This document shows, piece after piece, positions 1 through 8,215 of a DNA stretch of 64,000 nucleotides. Source of the DNA: JAGREO01 sp020446285 (GTDB lineage: Bacteria; Pseudomonadota; Alphaproteobacteria; Geminicoccales; Geminicoccaceae); contig JAWKVP010000005.1 in assembly GCA_041398005.1 (NCBI GenBank), forward strand, positions 186,001 through 250,000, read 5' to 3'. Both the position numbers and the translations under genes were made by a program. Under the pieces are notes generated by a model. The model was not told where the DNA came from and searched no databases. It saw nothing but the letters and a program-made list of their open reading frames with translations. Position 1 is the first letter of the stretch. The number at the start of each line of letters is the position of its first letter.

Positions 1-1
1 C

Positions 2-622
2 GGTTTCGCCCGGCTGATGGGTATGCCGCTCGGGATCATCGCCAACAATGGCGTGCTCTTCAGCGAAAGCGCACTCAAGGGGGCGCATTTCGTCGAACTC
101 TGCTCGCAGCGGCGGGTTCCAATACTCTTCCTGCAGAACATTACCGGTTTCATGGTCGGGCGCAGATACGAGGCGGAGGGCATTGCGCGCCATGGTGCGA
201 AGCTGGTGACGGCGGTGGCGACCAGTGCCGTGCCGAAGTTCACCGTGATCGTCGGCGGTTCGTTCGGCGCGGGCAATTACGGCATGTGCGGGCGAGCCTA
301 CGATCCCCGCTTCCTCTGGACCTGGCCCAACTCGCGCATTTCGGTGATGGGCGGCGAGCAGGCGGCCGGCGTTCTTGCCACCGTTCGCCGCGATGCCATC
401 GAGCGCAAGGGCGGAACATGGTCGGCGGAGGAGGAAGCCGCATTCCGACAGCCGACGCTGGAGATGTTCGCCCGCCAGAGTCATCCGCTCTACGCTTCCG
501 CACGCCTTTGGGATGATGGCATCATCCACCCCTGCAAGACCCGCGAGACCGTGGCACTCAGCCTGTCGGCAAGCCTCAATGCGCCGATCGAGGAAACGCG
601 CTTCGGTGTCTTCCGGATGTGA
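2..622 (+). CDS. liuB: Methylcrotonyl-CoA carboxylase beta (carboxyltransferase) subunit, 3' part
   Basis: The 5' end lies outside the window; the last 206 codons are present. The product is the carboxyltransferase subunit that moves CO2 from biotin to 3-methylcrotonyl-CoA in leucine breakdown. Visible crotonase-like carboxyltransferase motifs include ITGFMVGR, GGSFGAGNYGMCGRAYDPRF and WPNSRISVMGGEQAAGV, the last typical of the MCC/PCC beta C-terminal half. The stop is followed 8 bases later by the alpha-subunit ATG, so the two are co-transcribed. The order with the biotin subunit, HMG-CoA lyase and methylglutaconyl-CoA hydratase makes MCC much more likely than propionyl- or geranyl-CoA carboxylase. 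An upstream isovaleryl-CoA dehydrogenase is expected but not visible. Confidence 0.93.
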   Translation, partial: GFARLMGMPLGIIANNGVLFSESALKGAHFVELCSQRRVPILFLQNITGFMVGRRYEAEGIARHGAKLVTAVATSAVPKFTVIVGGSFGAGNYGMCGRAYDPRFLWTWPNSRISVMGGEQAAGVLATVRRDAIERKGGTWSAEEEAAFRQPTLEMFARQSHPLYASARLWDDGIIHPCKTRETVALSLSASLNAPIEETRFGVFRM

Positions 623-630
623 GGCCGTAC

Positions 631-2643
631 ATGTTCGACAAGATCCTGATTGCCAATCGCGGCGAGATTGCCTGCCGTGTCATGGCGACCGCAAAACGCC
701 TCGGTATCGCCACTGTTGCGGTCTTCAGCAGCGCCGACCGGAATGCCCGGCATGTCGCGATGGCCGACGAGGCCATCCATGTTGGCGGTGCGGCGGCAAG
801 CGAAAGTTATCTGCGCGGTCCGGCGATCATCGAGGCGGCGCTTCGAACCGGCGCCAAAGCCATCCATCCGGGCTACGGTTTCCTGTCGGAAAATCCCGAA
901 TTTGCCGAAGCCGTGGAGGCAGCGGGACTCACTTTCATCGGTCCGCCCGCATCCGCAATCCGGGCGATGGGGCTCAAGGATGCCGCGAAGGCCCTCATGG
1001 ACCGGGCCGGCGTACCGATCGTGCCGGGTTGGCACGGCGAGAGTCTCGATCCGGCACTCCTGTTCGAGGAAGCGGAGCGAATCGGCTATCCCCTCCTCAT
1101 CAAGGCGCGAGCCGGTGGTGGTGGCAAGGGAATGCGGCTGGTCGAGCGGTCCGGGGATTTTCATGCCTCGCTCGAAGGGGCGATGCGCGAGGCCGAGGCG
1201 AGTTTCGGCGATCCGCATTGTCTCATCGAACGCTACATCACTTCGCCGCGGCATGTGGAAATCCAGGTGCTCGCCGATACCCATGGCCATGTCGTGCATC
1301 TCTTCGAGCGCGACTGTTCGTTGCAGCGGCGTCATCAGAAGGTGATCGAGGAGGCGCCGGCACCGGACATGAGCGCCGAGATGCGGGCGGCGATGGGCAG
1401 GGCAGCGGTCGAGGCGGCGCGTGCCATCGGATATGCCGGAGCCGGCACGGTCGAGTTCATCGCCGACGGCACGAGAGGACTGCGTCCCGACGGGTTCTGG
1501 TTCATGGAGATGAACACCCGTCTCCAGGTCGAGCACCCCGTTACGGAGGCGATCACGGGGCTGGATCTCGTCGAATGGCAATTGCGCATTGCCGCCGGCG
1601 CGTCCCTGCCGTTCGTCCAGGACGATCTTGCCATCGACGGCCACGCCTTCGAGGCACGGATCTGTGCCGAGGATGTCGCACGCGGTTTCCTGCCTGCAAC
1701 CGGGCAGATCTCACACCTCGCCATGCCGCCGCATGCGGCTTTCGAACGCTCGCCGGTGCGTATCGACAGCGGGGTCGTCGAGGGCGATTCGATCACTCCG
1801 CATTATGATCCGATGATCGCCAAGCTGATCGTCCATGGCGAAACACGCGAAGACGCGCTGGCACGGCTGACATCCGTGCTCGGAATGATCGAAATCGCCG
1901 GTACGACCACCAACCTCGCGCTTCTCCGCGCGCTCGCCCGGCATGACGGGTTCGCCCGCGGCGAGGTGGATACGGGACTGATCGCACGCGATCTCGACAG
2001 GCTCGTGGCGGTTGCCGGTACTGACCGCAGACACATGGCGATCGCGGCGATTGCCTCTCTGGGTCTTCTGCGCCGCCCGGCCGGAACAGATCCCTGGGAC
2101 AGCCTTGTCGGCTGGCGCCAGTGGTCGACGAACGCCTCGCACGTTCGCCTCGAACAGTGCGGCAACAGTCATGATTTCGCGGTTTCTTCACTGGGTGGTC
2201 ACCGCTTCGAGGTGGCCTGCGGAGGGTGGCGGATCGCATTGTCTGTTCGTGCAACCGACGATCACGCCGTCGACTGCGAGTTCGAAGGTCATGTCTTTCA
2301 CGCCCGACTGGCAATTGCCGGCGAACATGTCACTGTCTTTCTCGGCGGCGATGCCCACGACTTCGACTGTCCCGACCAGCTTGCCGGTGAGGATGAACCG
2401 GCCGAGGCGGGCGACGGGATCACCGCGCCCATGCCGGGCCTGGTCAAGCTTGTCGGGGCGAGCGAAGGCGAGCGTGTGATGAAGGGCCAGCGGCTGTTCG
2501 TTCTGGAGGCCATGAAGATGGAACATACGCTTGTCGCGCCGCGCGACGGGATTGTCGAGATCCTCGGGGCGGCAGAAGGCGATCAGGTCGAGGATGGCAC
2601 CCTTCTTCTGCGCCTGCGCAGCGAGGAAACCGGCGATGGCTGA
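631..2643 (+). CDS. liuD: Methylcrotonyl-CoA carboxylase alpha subunit (biotin carboxylase + BCCP)
   Basis: A 670-residue biotin-dependent carboxylase subunit. It starts MFDKILIANRGEIACR, the usual start of biotin carboxylase. The ATP-grasp glycine-rich loop is near residue 165 (KARAGGGGKGMR), and HHPGYGFLSEN-type and EMNTRLQVEHPVTE motifs follow. The C-terminal biotinyl domain carries EAMKMEHT, placing the biotin-accepting lysine at about residue 629. ATG 631 is preferred over an in-frame GTG 12 bases upstream because it gives the family N-terminus. Together with the upstream carboxyltransferase it forms the holoenzyme converting 3-methylcrotonyl-CoA to 3-methylglutaconyl-CoA. Its 3' end overlaps the lyase gene by 8 bases, indicating translational coupling. 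Confidence 0.95.
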   Translation: MFDKILIANRGEIACRVMATAKRLGIATVAVFSSADRNARHVAMADEAIHVGGAAASESYLRGPAIIEAALRTGAKAIHPGYGFLSENPEFAEAVEAAGLTFIGPPASAIRAMGLKDAAKALMDRAGVPIVPGWHGESLDPALLFEEAERIGYPLLIKARAGGGGKGMRLVERSGDFHASLEGAMREAEASFGDPHCLIERYITSPRHVEIQVLADTHGHVVHLFERDCSLQRRHQKVIEEAPAPDMSAEMRAAMGRAAVEAARAIGYAGAGTVEFIADGTRGLRPDGFWFMEMNTRLQVEHPVTEAITGLDLVEWQLRIAAGASLPFVQDDLAIDGHAFEARICAEDVARGFLPATGQISHLAMPPHAAFERSPVRIDSGVVEGDSITPHYDPMIAKLIVHGETREDALARLTSVLGMIEIAGTTTNLALLRALARHDGFARGEVDTGLIARDLDRLVAVAGTDRRHMAIAAIASLGLLRRPAGTDPWDSLVGWRQWSTNASHVRLEQCGNSHDFAVSSLGGHRFEVACGGWRIALSVRATDDHAVDCEFEGHVFHARLAIAGEHVTVFLGGDAHDFDCPDQLAGEDEPAEAGDGITAPMPGLVKLVGASEGERVMKGQRLFVLEAMKMEHTLVAPRDGIVEILGAAEGDQVEDGTLLLRLRSEETGDG

Positions 2644-3493
2644 GAGTGTCACCGTCTTCGAGGTGGGACCGCGCGATGGCCTGCAGAACGAGAAACGACC
2701 CATCGCGACCCGGGACAAGATCGAGCTGGCCGACCGGCTCACGGCATGCGGTTTCCGCAAGATCGAGGTTGCGAGTTTCGTCGATCCGCGCCGCGTCCCG
2801 CAGATGGCGGACGGATCCGATGTGATTGCCGGAATGCGTCGCGCACCGTCATGCAGCTATGCAGCACTCGTTCCCAACATACGCGGTTATGAGCGGGCCC
2901 GCATGGCGAATATCGACGAGATCGCGGTGTTCGCAAGCGCGTCGGAAGGTTTCAGCCGCGCCAACATCAATTGTTCGATCAATGAGAGCCTTGAGCGTTT
3001 CCGGCGCGTAATCGACGCCGCGCAGGCGGACGGAATACCGGTTCGCGGGTATGTTTCGTGCGTCGCCCTGTGTCCCTACGATGGACCGACGCCGCCGGCA
3101 GCGGTCGCCGGGGTGACGCAGGCCCTGCTCGAAATGGGATGCTACGAGGTCAGTCTCGGCGATACTACCGGCAAGGCCGGTCCAGCCGCGATCCGCAGGA
3201 TGCTGGATGCGGTTCTCGTGATCGCCGATCCATCGCGTCTGGCCGGGCACTATCACGATACCGGCGGACAGGCGCTCGCCAATGTCGAGGTGAGCCTCGA
3301 ACTCGGACTTCGTACATTCGATTCGGCCGTCGGCGGCCTTGGCGGGTGTCCGTTCGCTCCGGGAGCGCCGGGCAATCTCGCCAGCGAAGCATTGGTCAGA
3401 CGGCTGGATGAGCTGGGCCTTCACACCGGAATCGACCGCACACGTCTCGCGGACACGGCCGATTTCGCAAGACATCTCGGGAATGGCACATGA
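2636..3493 (+). CDS. liuE: Hydroxymethylglutaryl-CoA lyase
   Basis: A 285-residue HMG-CoA lyase, which cleaves HMG-CoA to acetyl-CoA and acetoacetate in the last step of leucine catabolism. Family residues are visible: R13 and D14 in GPRDGLQNE, the metal ligands H205 and H207 in GHYHDTGGQ, catalytic C238 in GGLGGCPFAPGAPGN, and N247. The more usual HDTYGQ is here HDTGGQ, a conservative local change. The ATG at 2636 lies inside the end of the alpha-subunit gene; longer in-frame reading upstream lacks family similarity. The stop overlaps the next gene by 4 bases (ATGA). Homocitrate or isopropylmalate synthases share the fold but lack this active-site cysteine segment. Confidence 0.95.
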   Translation: MAESVTVFEVGPRDGLQNEKRPIATRDKIELADRLTACGFRKIEVASFVDPRRVPQMADGSDVIAGMRRAPSCSYAALVPNIRGYERARMANIDEIAVFASASEGFSRANINCSINESLERFRRVIDAAQADGIPVRGYVSCVALCPYDGPTPPAAVAGVTQALLEMGCYEVSLGDTTGKAGPAAIRRMLDAVLVIADPSRLAGHYHDTGGQALANVEVSLELGLRTFDSAVGGLGGCPFAPGAPGNLASEALVRRLDELGLHTGIDRTRLADTADFARHLGNGT

Positions 3494-4284
3494 CCTTCGA
3501 GACCATCGGTCTTTTCAGCGACGCACGGGGTGTCGCCCGTCTCGTCCTGAACCGCCCGGACAAACACAATGCGCTTTCCGCGCGCATGGTCGATGAGCTT
3601 GACGAGGCGGTAACCATGCTTGCCGGCGACGATAGCATACGATGCGTGGTGCTCGAGGCACGCGGCAAGACCTTCTGTGCCGGTGGTGATCTGCAGTGGA
3701 TGATGGCGCAGATCGAGGCAGATCGTGCCACACGCATGCGCGAGGCCCGCCGCCTGGCGTCGATGCTTCACGCACTCAATACGCTGCCGCGTCCGCTTGT
3801 CGCCCGCGTTCATGGTGACGCATACGGTGGCGGGATCGGTCTTCTTGCCGTGTGCGATCAGGTAATCGCCGCAAGATCCTGCCGTTTTGCCCTGACCGAA
3901 ACGCGACTGGGCCTGATCCCCGCGACAATAGGTCCATATGTGATCGCACGCATGGGCGAGGGACCGGCGCGGCGGGTTTTCATGTCCTCGGCAAAGTTCG
4001 ATGCCGAAGAGGCCTGGCGGCTCGGTCTGGCAGGCGAAATCGCGGACAGCGCCGCTCTCGACGAAATGGTCGAGAAAGCCGTTCGCCCCTATCTGGCGGT
4101 TGCCACCGGTGCTGTCGCGCGCGCCAAGGCTCTTGCACGCTCGCTCGGAGCGAGGATCGATGAGGCGGTGATCGAGAATTCCGTCGAGCGCCTTGCCGAT
4201 GCGTGGGAAACCGAGGAAGCACGCGAAGGAATAGCCGCCTTTCTCGAACGCCGTCCGCCACGCTGGGCCCAAAACCGCGGTTGA
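3490..4284 (+). CDS. liuC: Methylglutaconyl-CoA hydratase (enoyl-CoA hydratase family)
   Basis: A 264-residue crotonase-fold hydratase that converts 3-methylglutaconyl-CoA to HMG-CoA, linking the carboxylase to the lyase. The oxyanion-hole segment FCAGGDLQWM lies near residues 62-71, and GDAYGGGIGL near 109-118. Canonical hydratases have GGG-x-E there; this protein has glycine in place of that first catalytic glutamate but keeps the second in LTETRLG, a pattern I recall from bacterial LiuC proteins. Start and stop are tightly coupled to the lyase gene by ATGA. Assignment rests on both family pattern and operon; a generic enoyl-CoA hydratase is the alternative. Confidence 0.88.
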   Translation: MTFETIGLFSDARGVARLVLNRPDKHNALSARMVDELDEAVTMLAGDDSIRCVVLEARGKTFCAGGDLQWMMAQIEADRATRMREARRLASMLHALNTLPRPLVARVHGDAYGGGIGLLAVCDQVIAARSCRFALTETRLGLIPATIGPYVIARMGEGPARRVFMSSAKFDAEEAWRLGLAGEIADSAALDEMVEKAVRPYLAVATGAVARAKALARSLGARIDEAVIENSVERLADAWETEEAREGIAAFLERRPPRWAQNRG

Positions 4285-4300
4285 GAGGCATCTGCCTCTC
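4283..4300 (+). terminator. Short hairpin after liuC
   Basis: A 7-bp perfect stem (GAGAGGC / GCCTCTC) with a 4-base loop begins at the liuC stop codon. There is no U-tract after it, so it is a weak terminator candidate or an mRNA-stabilising end. The SDR gene follows 39 bases downstream and may still be co-transcribed. Confidence 0.3.
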
Positions 4301-4338
4301 TTGATGACAGAAAACGGAACAATTCAGGAGACGTCCAG

Positions 4339-5160
4339 ATGAACCGGATCGGTGGCAGAATCGCGATCGTCACGGGAGGAACTCAGGGGCTCGGCGCTGC
4401 CGTCGCAAGGCGGCTGGCCGAGGCTGGTGCCGGCGGTATCGTTACCTGCGGGCGAAAAACCGAAGAAGGCGAGAAGGTCGCCCATGCGATTGCCGCCGAT
4501 ACGGGATGCAAGGTGCATTTCACGCGCGCCGATCTCGCATCCGTCGACGAATGCCGCTCGGTAGTCACAGCCTGCGACCGGCAGTTCGGCCGCGTCGACA
4601 TTCTCGTCAATGCGGCGGGACTGACGGATCGGGGAACGATCCTCGACACGTCTCCCGAACTGTTCGACCGGATGTTCGCCGTCAATATCCGCGCTCCCTT
4701 CTTCCTCATGCAGGAGAGCATCAAGCTCATGCTGCGCGACGGGATCGAGGGGGCCATCGTCAATATCGGATCGGCCTCGGCGCATACGGGACAACCCTTC
4801 ATCTCCCCCTATTGTGCGTCGAAAGGCGCACTCGCCACGCTGACCCGCAACACTGCCTTCTCCGTCATGTGCAATCGCATACGCGTCAATCAGCTCGATA
4901 TCGGCTGGATGGCCAGCGACGGTGAGGATCGCATCCAGCGGGAATATCATGGAGCCGATGAGAACTGGCTGAAGAAAGTGGCCGCCGACCAGCCGTTCGG
5001 CCGCCTGCTCGATCCGGCCGAGGTCGCCCGCGCGGTCAATTTCCTCGTATCGGACGATGCCGGCATGATGACCGGAGCGGTGATTCACTTCGACCAGTCG
5101 GTTCATGGCGGTTACGCGGCGGCACCGCCGACCCCCGGCACACCGATGCGGATCGGCTGA
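4339..5160 (+). CDS. SDR-family oxidoreductase
   Basis: A 273-residue classical short-chain dehydrogenase/reductase. The Rossmann nucleotide-binding motif TGGTQGLG is at residues 12-19, NAAG near 91-94, and the catalytic tetrad is N116, S145, Y158 and K162 (YCASK). The C-terminus has the FLVSDDAGMMTGAVIHFDQS segment usual in the family, then an unusual proline-rich tail ending in PGTPMRIG. A Shine-Dalgarno (CAGGAGACG) sits 8 bases before the ATG. Substrate is not deducible from sequence. It lies 54 bases downstream of the leucine-degradation operon, but nothing shows it acts in that pathway. Confidence 0.88.
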   Translation: MNRIGGRIAIVTGGTQGLGAAVARRLAEAGAGGIVTCGRKTEEGEKVAHAIAADTGCKVHFTRADLASVDECRSVVTACDRQFGRVDILVNAAGLTDRGTILDTSPELFDRMFAVNIRAPFFLMQESIKLMLRDGIEGAIVNIGSASAHTGQPFISPYCASKGALATLTRNTAFSVMCNRIRVNQLDIGWMASDGEDRIQREYHGADENWLKKVAADQPFGRLLDPAEVARAVNFLVSDDAGMMTGAVIHFDQSVHGGYAAAPPTPGTPMRIG

Positions 5161-5544
5161 TGACGAGATCATCCTGCTGGCCGGCCACTTCGAAAAGGGG
5201 AGATGACGCCGGGCCGCAAAGGGGGAGGATGGCCCGGCGTCCACTGCCCGGAGGGTCCCGAACGAAACCGTTCGGGCAGCATTCGTTGAACCGCGTATCG
5301 CCGGCGAGGGAGCCCCGGCATTGCGGGATCACATGAACCATTCTTACGCGCTCGTCGGTCCGTTTCTGTGTTTTGTGTCACTATATAGTCGAAAATTATT
5401 ATGATAAAATATCCTTAAAATTGAAATTTGTCAACAAATAAAACTATCGGTCAGTTTCCGGACATCGGGAGGAATTTCGATCGAATTTTTGCAATAACTT
5501 GACTAAAAGCTGGAGTTATTTTCGTTTACGTTCGCAAGTCTCCG
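5161..5544. other. Intergenic region with two hairpins and an AT-rich stretch
   Basis: No credible gene here. Two strong inverted repeats lie just downstream of the SDR gene: a 9-bp stem at 5207-5215/5231-5239 and an 8-bp stem with loop AAAC at 5257-5264/5269-5276. Neither is followed by a T-run, so they are possible Rho-assisted ends or RNA-stability elements. The part from about 5380 to 5530 is markedly AT-rich against the GC-rich background and probably carries promoter elements for the downstream orphan gene. No clean -35/-10 pair was found. Confidence 0.5.
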
Positions 5545-6003
5545 GTGTTAGACGCTCGAACGTTCGAAGATTGGCAATTTCCGGTATTGGTCATGGCAAT
5601 GATGTATGTTGCGGAAGATGAATGTATCCATGACATTCGGGATGCGATCGATCGCATCGAGTGCATCGTCGGCGAGATGCTGGAATTTGCCGGAACACAT
5701 GGTGATGCCGGCCCTTTCGGACGAGAGGATGGGGCTGCTCGCGAGCGTCTGCATATCCTCGATGCAGCCATGCAGGAACTCTCGGGCGCAGTGCCCCGCC
5801 TCTTTCGGGACGATACGAGCGGCCCGTTTGCGCGGCGTTTCCTTGCCGACCTGACAGTAGCGCGCACGGCGGTGACCATGGTCATTCAGCAACGGGCGAT
5901 CAACAGGGCAATGATCGAGAGTCTCGGCTCGCTATCCGCGTTGCAATCGTTTCTCGGTGAACTCGCTTTCATCGATCAGGTTCTCCTGAACTCCCGGCAC
6001 TGA
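5545..6003 (+). CDS. Hypothetical protein, 152 residues
   Basis: Not recognised. The reading begins at GTG 5545; an in-frame ATG at 5593 (MAMMYVAEDE) is an alternative giving 136 residues. The protein is predicted mostly alpha-helical with an acidic first half, no signal peptide and no transmembrane segment. A 114-119 codon antisense frame exists over the same DNA, but codon third positions fit the plus strand better in the second half. It stands alone between an AT-rich region and the SYLF lipoprotein gene. Confidence 0.5.
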   Translation: MLDARTFEDWQFPVLVMAMMYVAEDECIHDIRDAIDRIECIVGEMLEFAGTHGDAGPFGREDGAARERLHILDAAMQELSGAVPRLFRDDTSGPFARRFLADLTVARTAVTMVIQQRAINRAMIESLGSLSALQSFLGELAFIDQVLLNSRH

Positions 6004-6214
6004 CCGGTTCGCCACCGTTGCCGGTTTGACGATCGCCAACCTCCGTGTTTGTCTCGCATTGCGACTATCGGCATTCCGCAAACCTGCTGCTATAGTCCAG
6101 CCAGCGTTCGTTGAAAAAACGGCCTGATCGCTCTCCCCTCAAGGGGGCTTTGCGCGCGGCGTCGGGCGAACGACTGTCCCCCTCAATCCCTGAAGACAGA
6201 TCACAAGAGGTATC

Positions 6215-6778
6215 ATGTCAAAAATCACCAGACGCACCTTCGCGCTCGCCGCGACGCTCGCCCTTGCTGCCTGCGCCGGCTCGACCACGCCCGAGGAGAA
6301 AGCTTCGACGCGCGCACGCCTGAACTCCGAGGCTTCCGCGGCCCTGGCGCAGTTACGCACGGAAAGCCCCGTCGCCGACGAACTGGCCGGCAAGGCCAAG
6401 GGCATTCTCGTCATGCCCAGCATCCTCAAGGGCGGTCTCGGCATCACCGGCGAGAGCGGCGATGGCGTTCTCTATGTCGATGGCACCCCCTCCGCGTATT
6501 ACAATGTGTCCAGTGCGGGCATCGGTCTCGCCATCGGCGTTCAGAACTACTCGCAGGCGCTGATGTTCATGGATGACGAATCGCTCGCCAACTTCCAGAA
6601 CAGTCAGGGCTGGAAGGCCGGAGTCGACGGTTCCGTCACGCTGGTCGAAGCGGGTGCCGGCGGTGATCTCGATACGGACAACATCACCAAGCCGGTGGTC
6701 GGTTTCGTGTTCGGTCAAAGCGGTCTGATGGCCAATGTCAGCATCGAGGGATCGAAGTATACCCGCATCGAGGACTGA
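6215..6778 (+). CDS. SYLF (YSC84-like) domain lipoprotein
   Basis: A 187-residue secreted protein. The N-terminus ITRRTFALAATLALAACAG combines a basic region with adjacent arginines, a hydrophobic stretch and a lipobox (LAAC, Cys at about residue 20), so it is probably a lipoprotein and possibly Tat-exported. The remainder matches the SYLF/YSC84 lipid-binding family: KAKGILVMPSILKGGLGITGESGDGVLY near the start and KPVVGFVFGQSGLMANVSIEGSK at the end. Family members in bacteria are small envelope proteins of poorly defined role. RBS AAGAGG precedes ATG 6215. It is monocistronic, convergent with the histidine-biosynthesis fusion. Confidence 0.85.
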   Translation: MSKITRRTFALAATLALAACAGSTTPEEKASTRARLNSEASAALAQLRTESPVADELAGKAKGILVMPSILKGGLGITGESGDGVLYVDGTPSAYYNVSSAGIGLAIGVQNYSQALMFMDDESLANFQNSQGWKAGVDGSVTLVEAGAGGDLDTDNITKPVVGFVFGQSGLMANVSIEGSKYTRIED

Positions 6779-6825
6779 CGACCGGACGGGCACCTGCCTG
6801 TCGGGCCGACGCGGTGCAACTCCCG

Positions 6826-8067
6826 TCAGTTGCGCCGCGTCACCTTTCTTTCCCGGTGATCGAGATGGCGTTCGACCTCCTCGAGCGAGATGCCTTCTGC
6901 GGCGAGGCGGGTGAGCGTGAAGAAGATGAGATCCGCCGCTTCCCAGACGATTTCCTCTCGCGTGCGGGCCTCGATCAGTTCTTCCGCTTCCTCGCGGATC
7001 TTGCCGGCGAGGAGTGTCGGGTCGTCGATCAGCTTTCTCGTGTAGGAGCCTTCGGGCGCAGTCCGCGCCCGTTCACCGAGCCGTCTCGCCAGACGCCCGA
7101 GCCCGCCATCCTCGCCAAAGCATGTGCGCGTCGACAGATGGCAGAAACCCGTACCCGACTGACGCACGACGAAGCGCAGGCTGTCGCGGTCGCAGTCGGG
7201 ACGGATGGAGAGCAGCTCCTGCACATCGCCCGAATGTTCGCCCTTGCGCCAGAGCCCGCGCCTGCGTGACTGGTAGATGCCGCGACGCTCGGCGACAGCG
7301 GCCCTGATGCTCTCCCTGCTGGAATAGACAAGACCGAGCGTGACGCCACGTTCGTCGCTCACGACCGTGGGAATGAGTCCATCGGCGCGGTCGCTCTTCA
7401 GCGGGGCTGCCACCGCCTCGCCCAGGTCCATGCGTCCGGAATAGAGCGCCATGCCTACCTGGCAATCGGCACCGATCGCATCGAGCGCGGCGACTTCCTC
7501 CACCCTCGTCACGCCACCGGCAATGATGACCGAGGCGGGTCTTGCCGCTTCGACGATCTCTTTCGCAAGATCGAGATTGGTCCCGGCCATGCGGCCCTCG
7601 AGTTCGACGAAGGTGACGAGAAAGGCGGAGACATGCTCCTTGAGGACGGCGATACGCTCCATGATCCCCTGCCCCGTACCCTCCGTCCAGCCTTCGACCA
7701 CCACCTCGCCATGGCGTGCGTCGAGAGCCGCAATGAGCCGTTCCTTCGGCAGTCGCGCAAGGATCTCCGGTTTGGCCATGGTGCCGAGAATGATGCGCTT
7801 CGCACCCTTGTCGAGCCATTGGCGGGCGGTCTCGACGTCGCGGATGCCGCCCCCGACATTGCAGTCGAAGCGGGCAACGAGCCGTTCGATCAACGCGGCA
7901 TTGGAGCCCTTGCGCATGGCCGCATCGAGATCGATCACCGCGATGTCGCCGACAACGGCAAAGCGCTCGGCGATCGGCATCGGGTCGCCGGCCTCGATCT
8001 CGCGTTCCTCGCCGCCGATGAGCTGGACGGCCTGTCCGTCCTGAAGGTCGATGGATGGGATGATCAT
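6826..8067 (-). CDS. HisA-like / HisI / HisE fusion (histidine biosynthesis), fungal His4-like HisIE part
   Basis: A 413-residue three-domain protein. Residues 1-222 are a HisA-type TIM barrel (MIIPSIDLQDG, VGGGIRD, ALDARHG, IIAGGV), with the two HisA catalytic aspartates at D7 and D116 and T152 in the position of the substrate threonine. Residues about 228-318 are HisI (PRA-cyclohydrolase) with DCDRDSL and the metal cysteines of GFCHLSTRTCFG. Residues about 322-410 are HisE (PRA-pyrophosphohydrolase) with EEAEELIEA and WEAADL. The HisIE segment (LGLVYSSRESI, GTGFCHL, APEGSYTRKL, ERKVTRR) resembles yeast His4 more than bacterial HisI/HisE. It should act in histidine steps 2-3, with a possible or vestigial step 4. 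It stands outside any his operon; the start is ATG 8067, which gives the family N-terminus. Confidence 0.85.
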   Translation of the reverse strand: MIIPSIDLQDGQAVQLIGGEEREIEAGDPMPIAERFAVVGDIAVIDLDAAMRKGSNAALIERLVARFDCNVGGGIRDVETARQWLDKGAKRIILGTMAKPEILARLPKERLIAALDARHGEVVVEGWTEGTGQGIMERIAVLKEHVSAFLVTFVELEGRMAGTNLDLAKEIVEAARPASVIIAGGVTRVEEVAALDAIGADCQVGMALYSGRMDLGEAVAAPLKSDRADGLIPTVVSDERGVTLGLVYSSRESIRAAVAERRGIYQSRRRGLWRKGEHSGDVQELLSIRPDCDRDSLRFVVRQSGTGFCHLSTRTCFGEDGGLGRLARRLGERARTAPEGSYTRKLIDDPTLLAGKIREEAEELIEARTREEIVWEAADLIFFTLTRLAAEGISLEEVERHLDHRERKVTRRN

Positions 8068-8215
8068 GGGCTCGCTTTTTTTCGGATCCACTTGAAGGTT
8101 TCGGCACAGATGGACCGTGCCTGCCCTGGCCGTCAACATGAACGCGTCGATGGACGCATGACCTTGCCGCGGCTAACACTGGTGCGAATGTCGGTGTTCC
8201 GGGGAGGACGAAACC

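Noticed and set aside
5526..5892. Antisense frames over the 152-residue orphan gene
   Set aside because: They are arginine- and serine-rich in the usual shadow fashion and have no RBS, although the plus-strand gene itself is only moderately supported.
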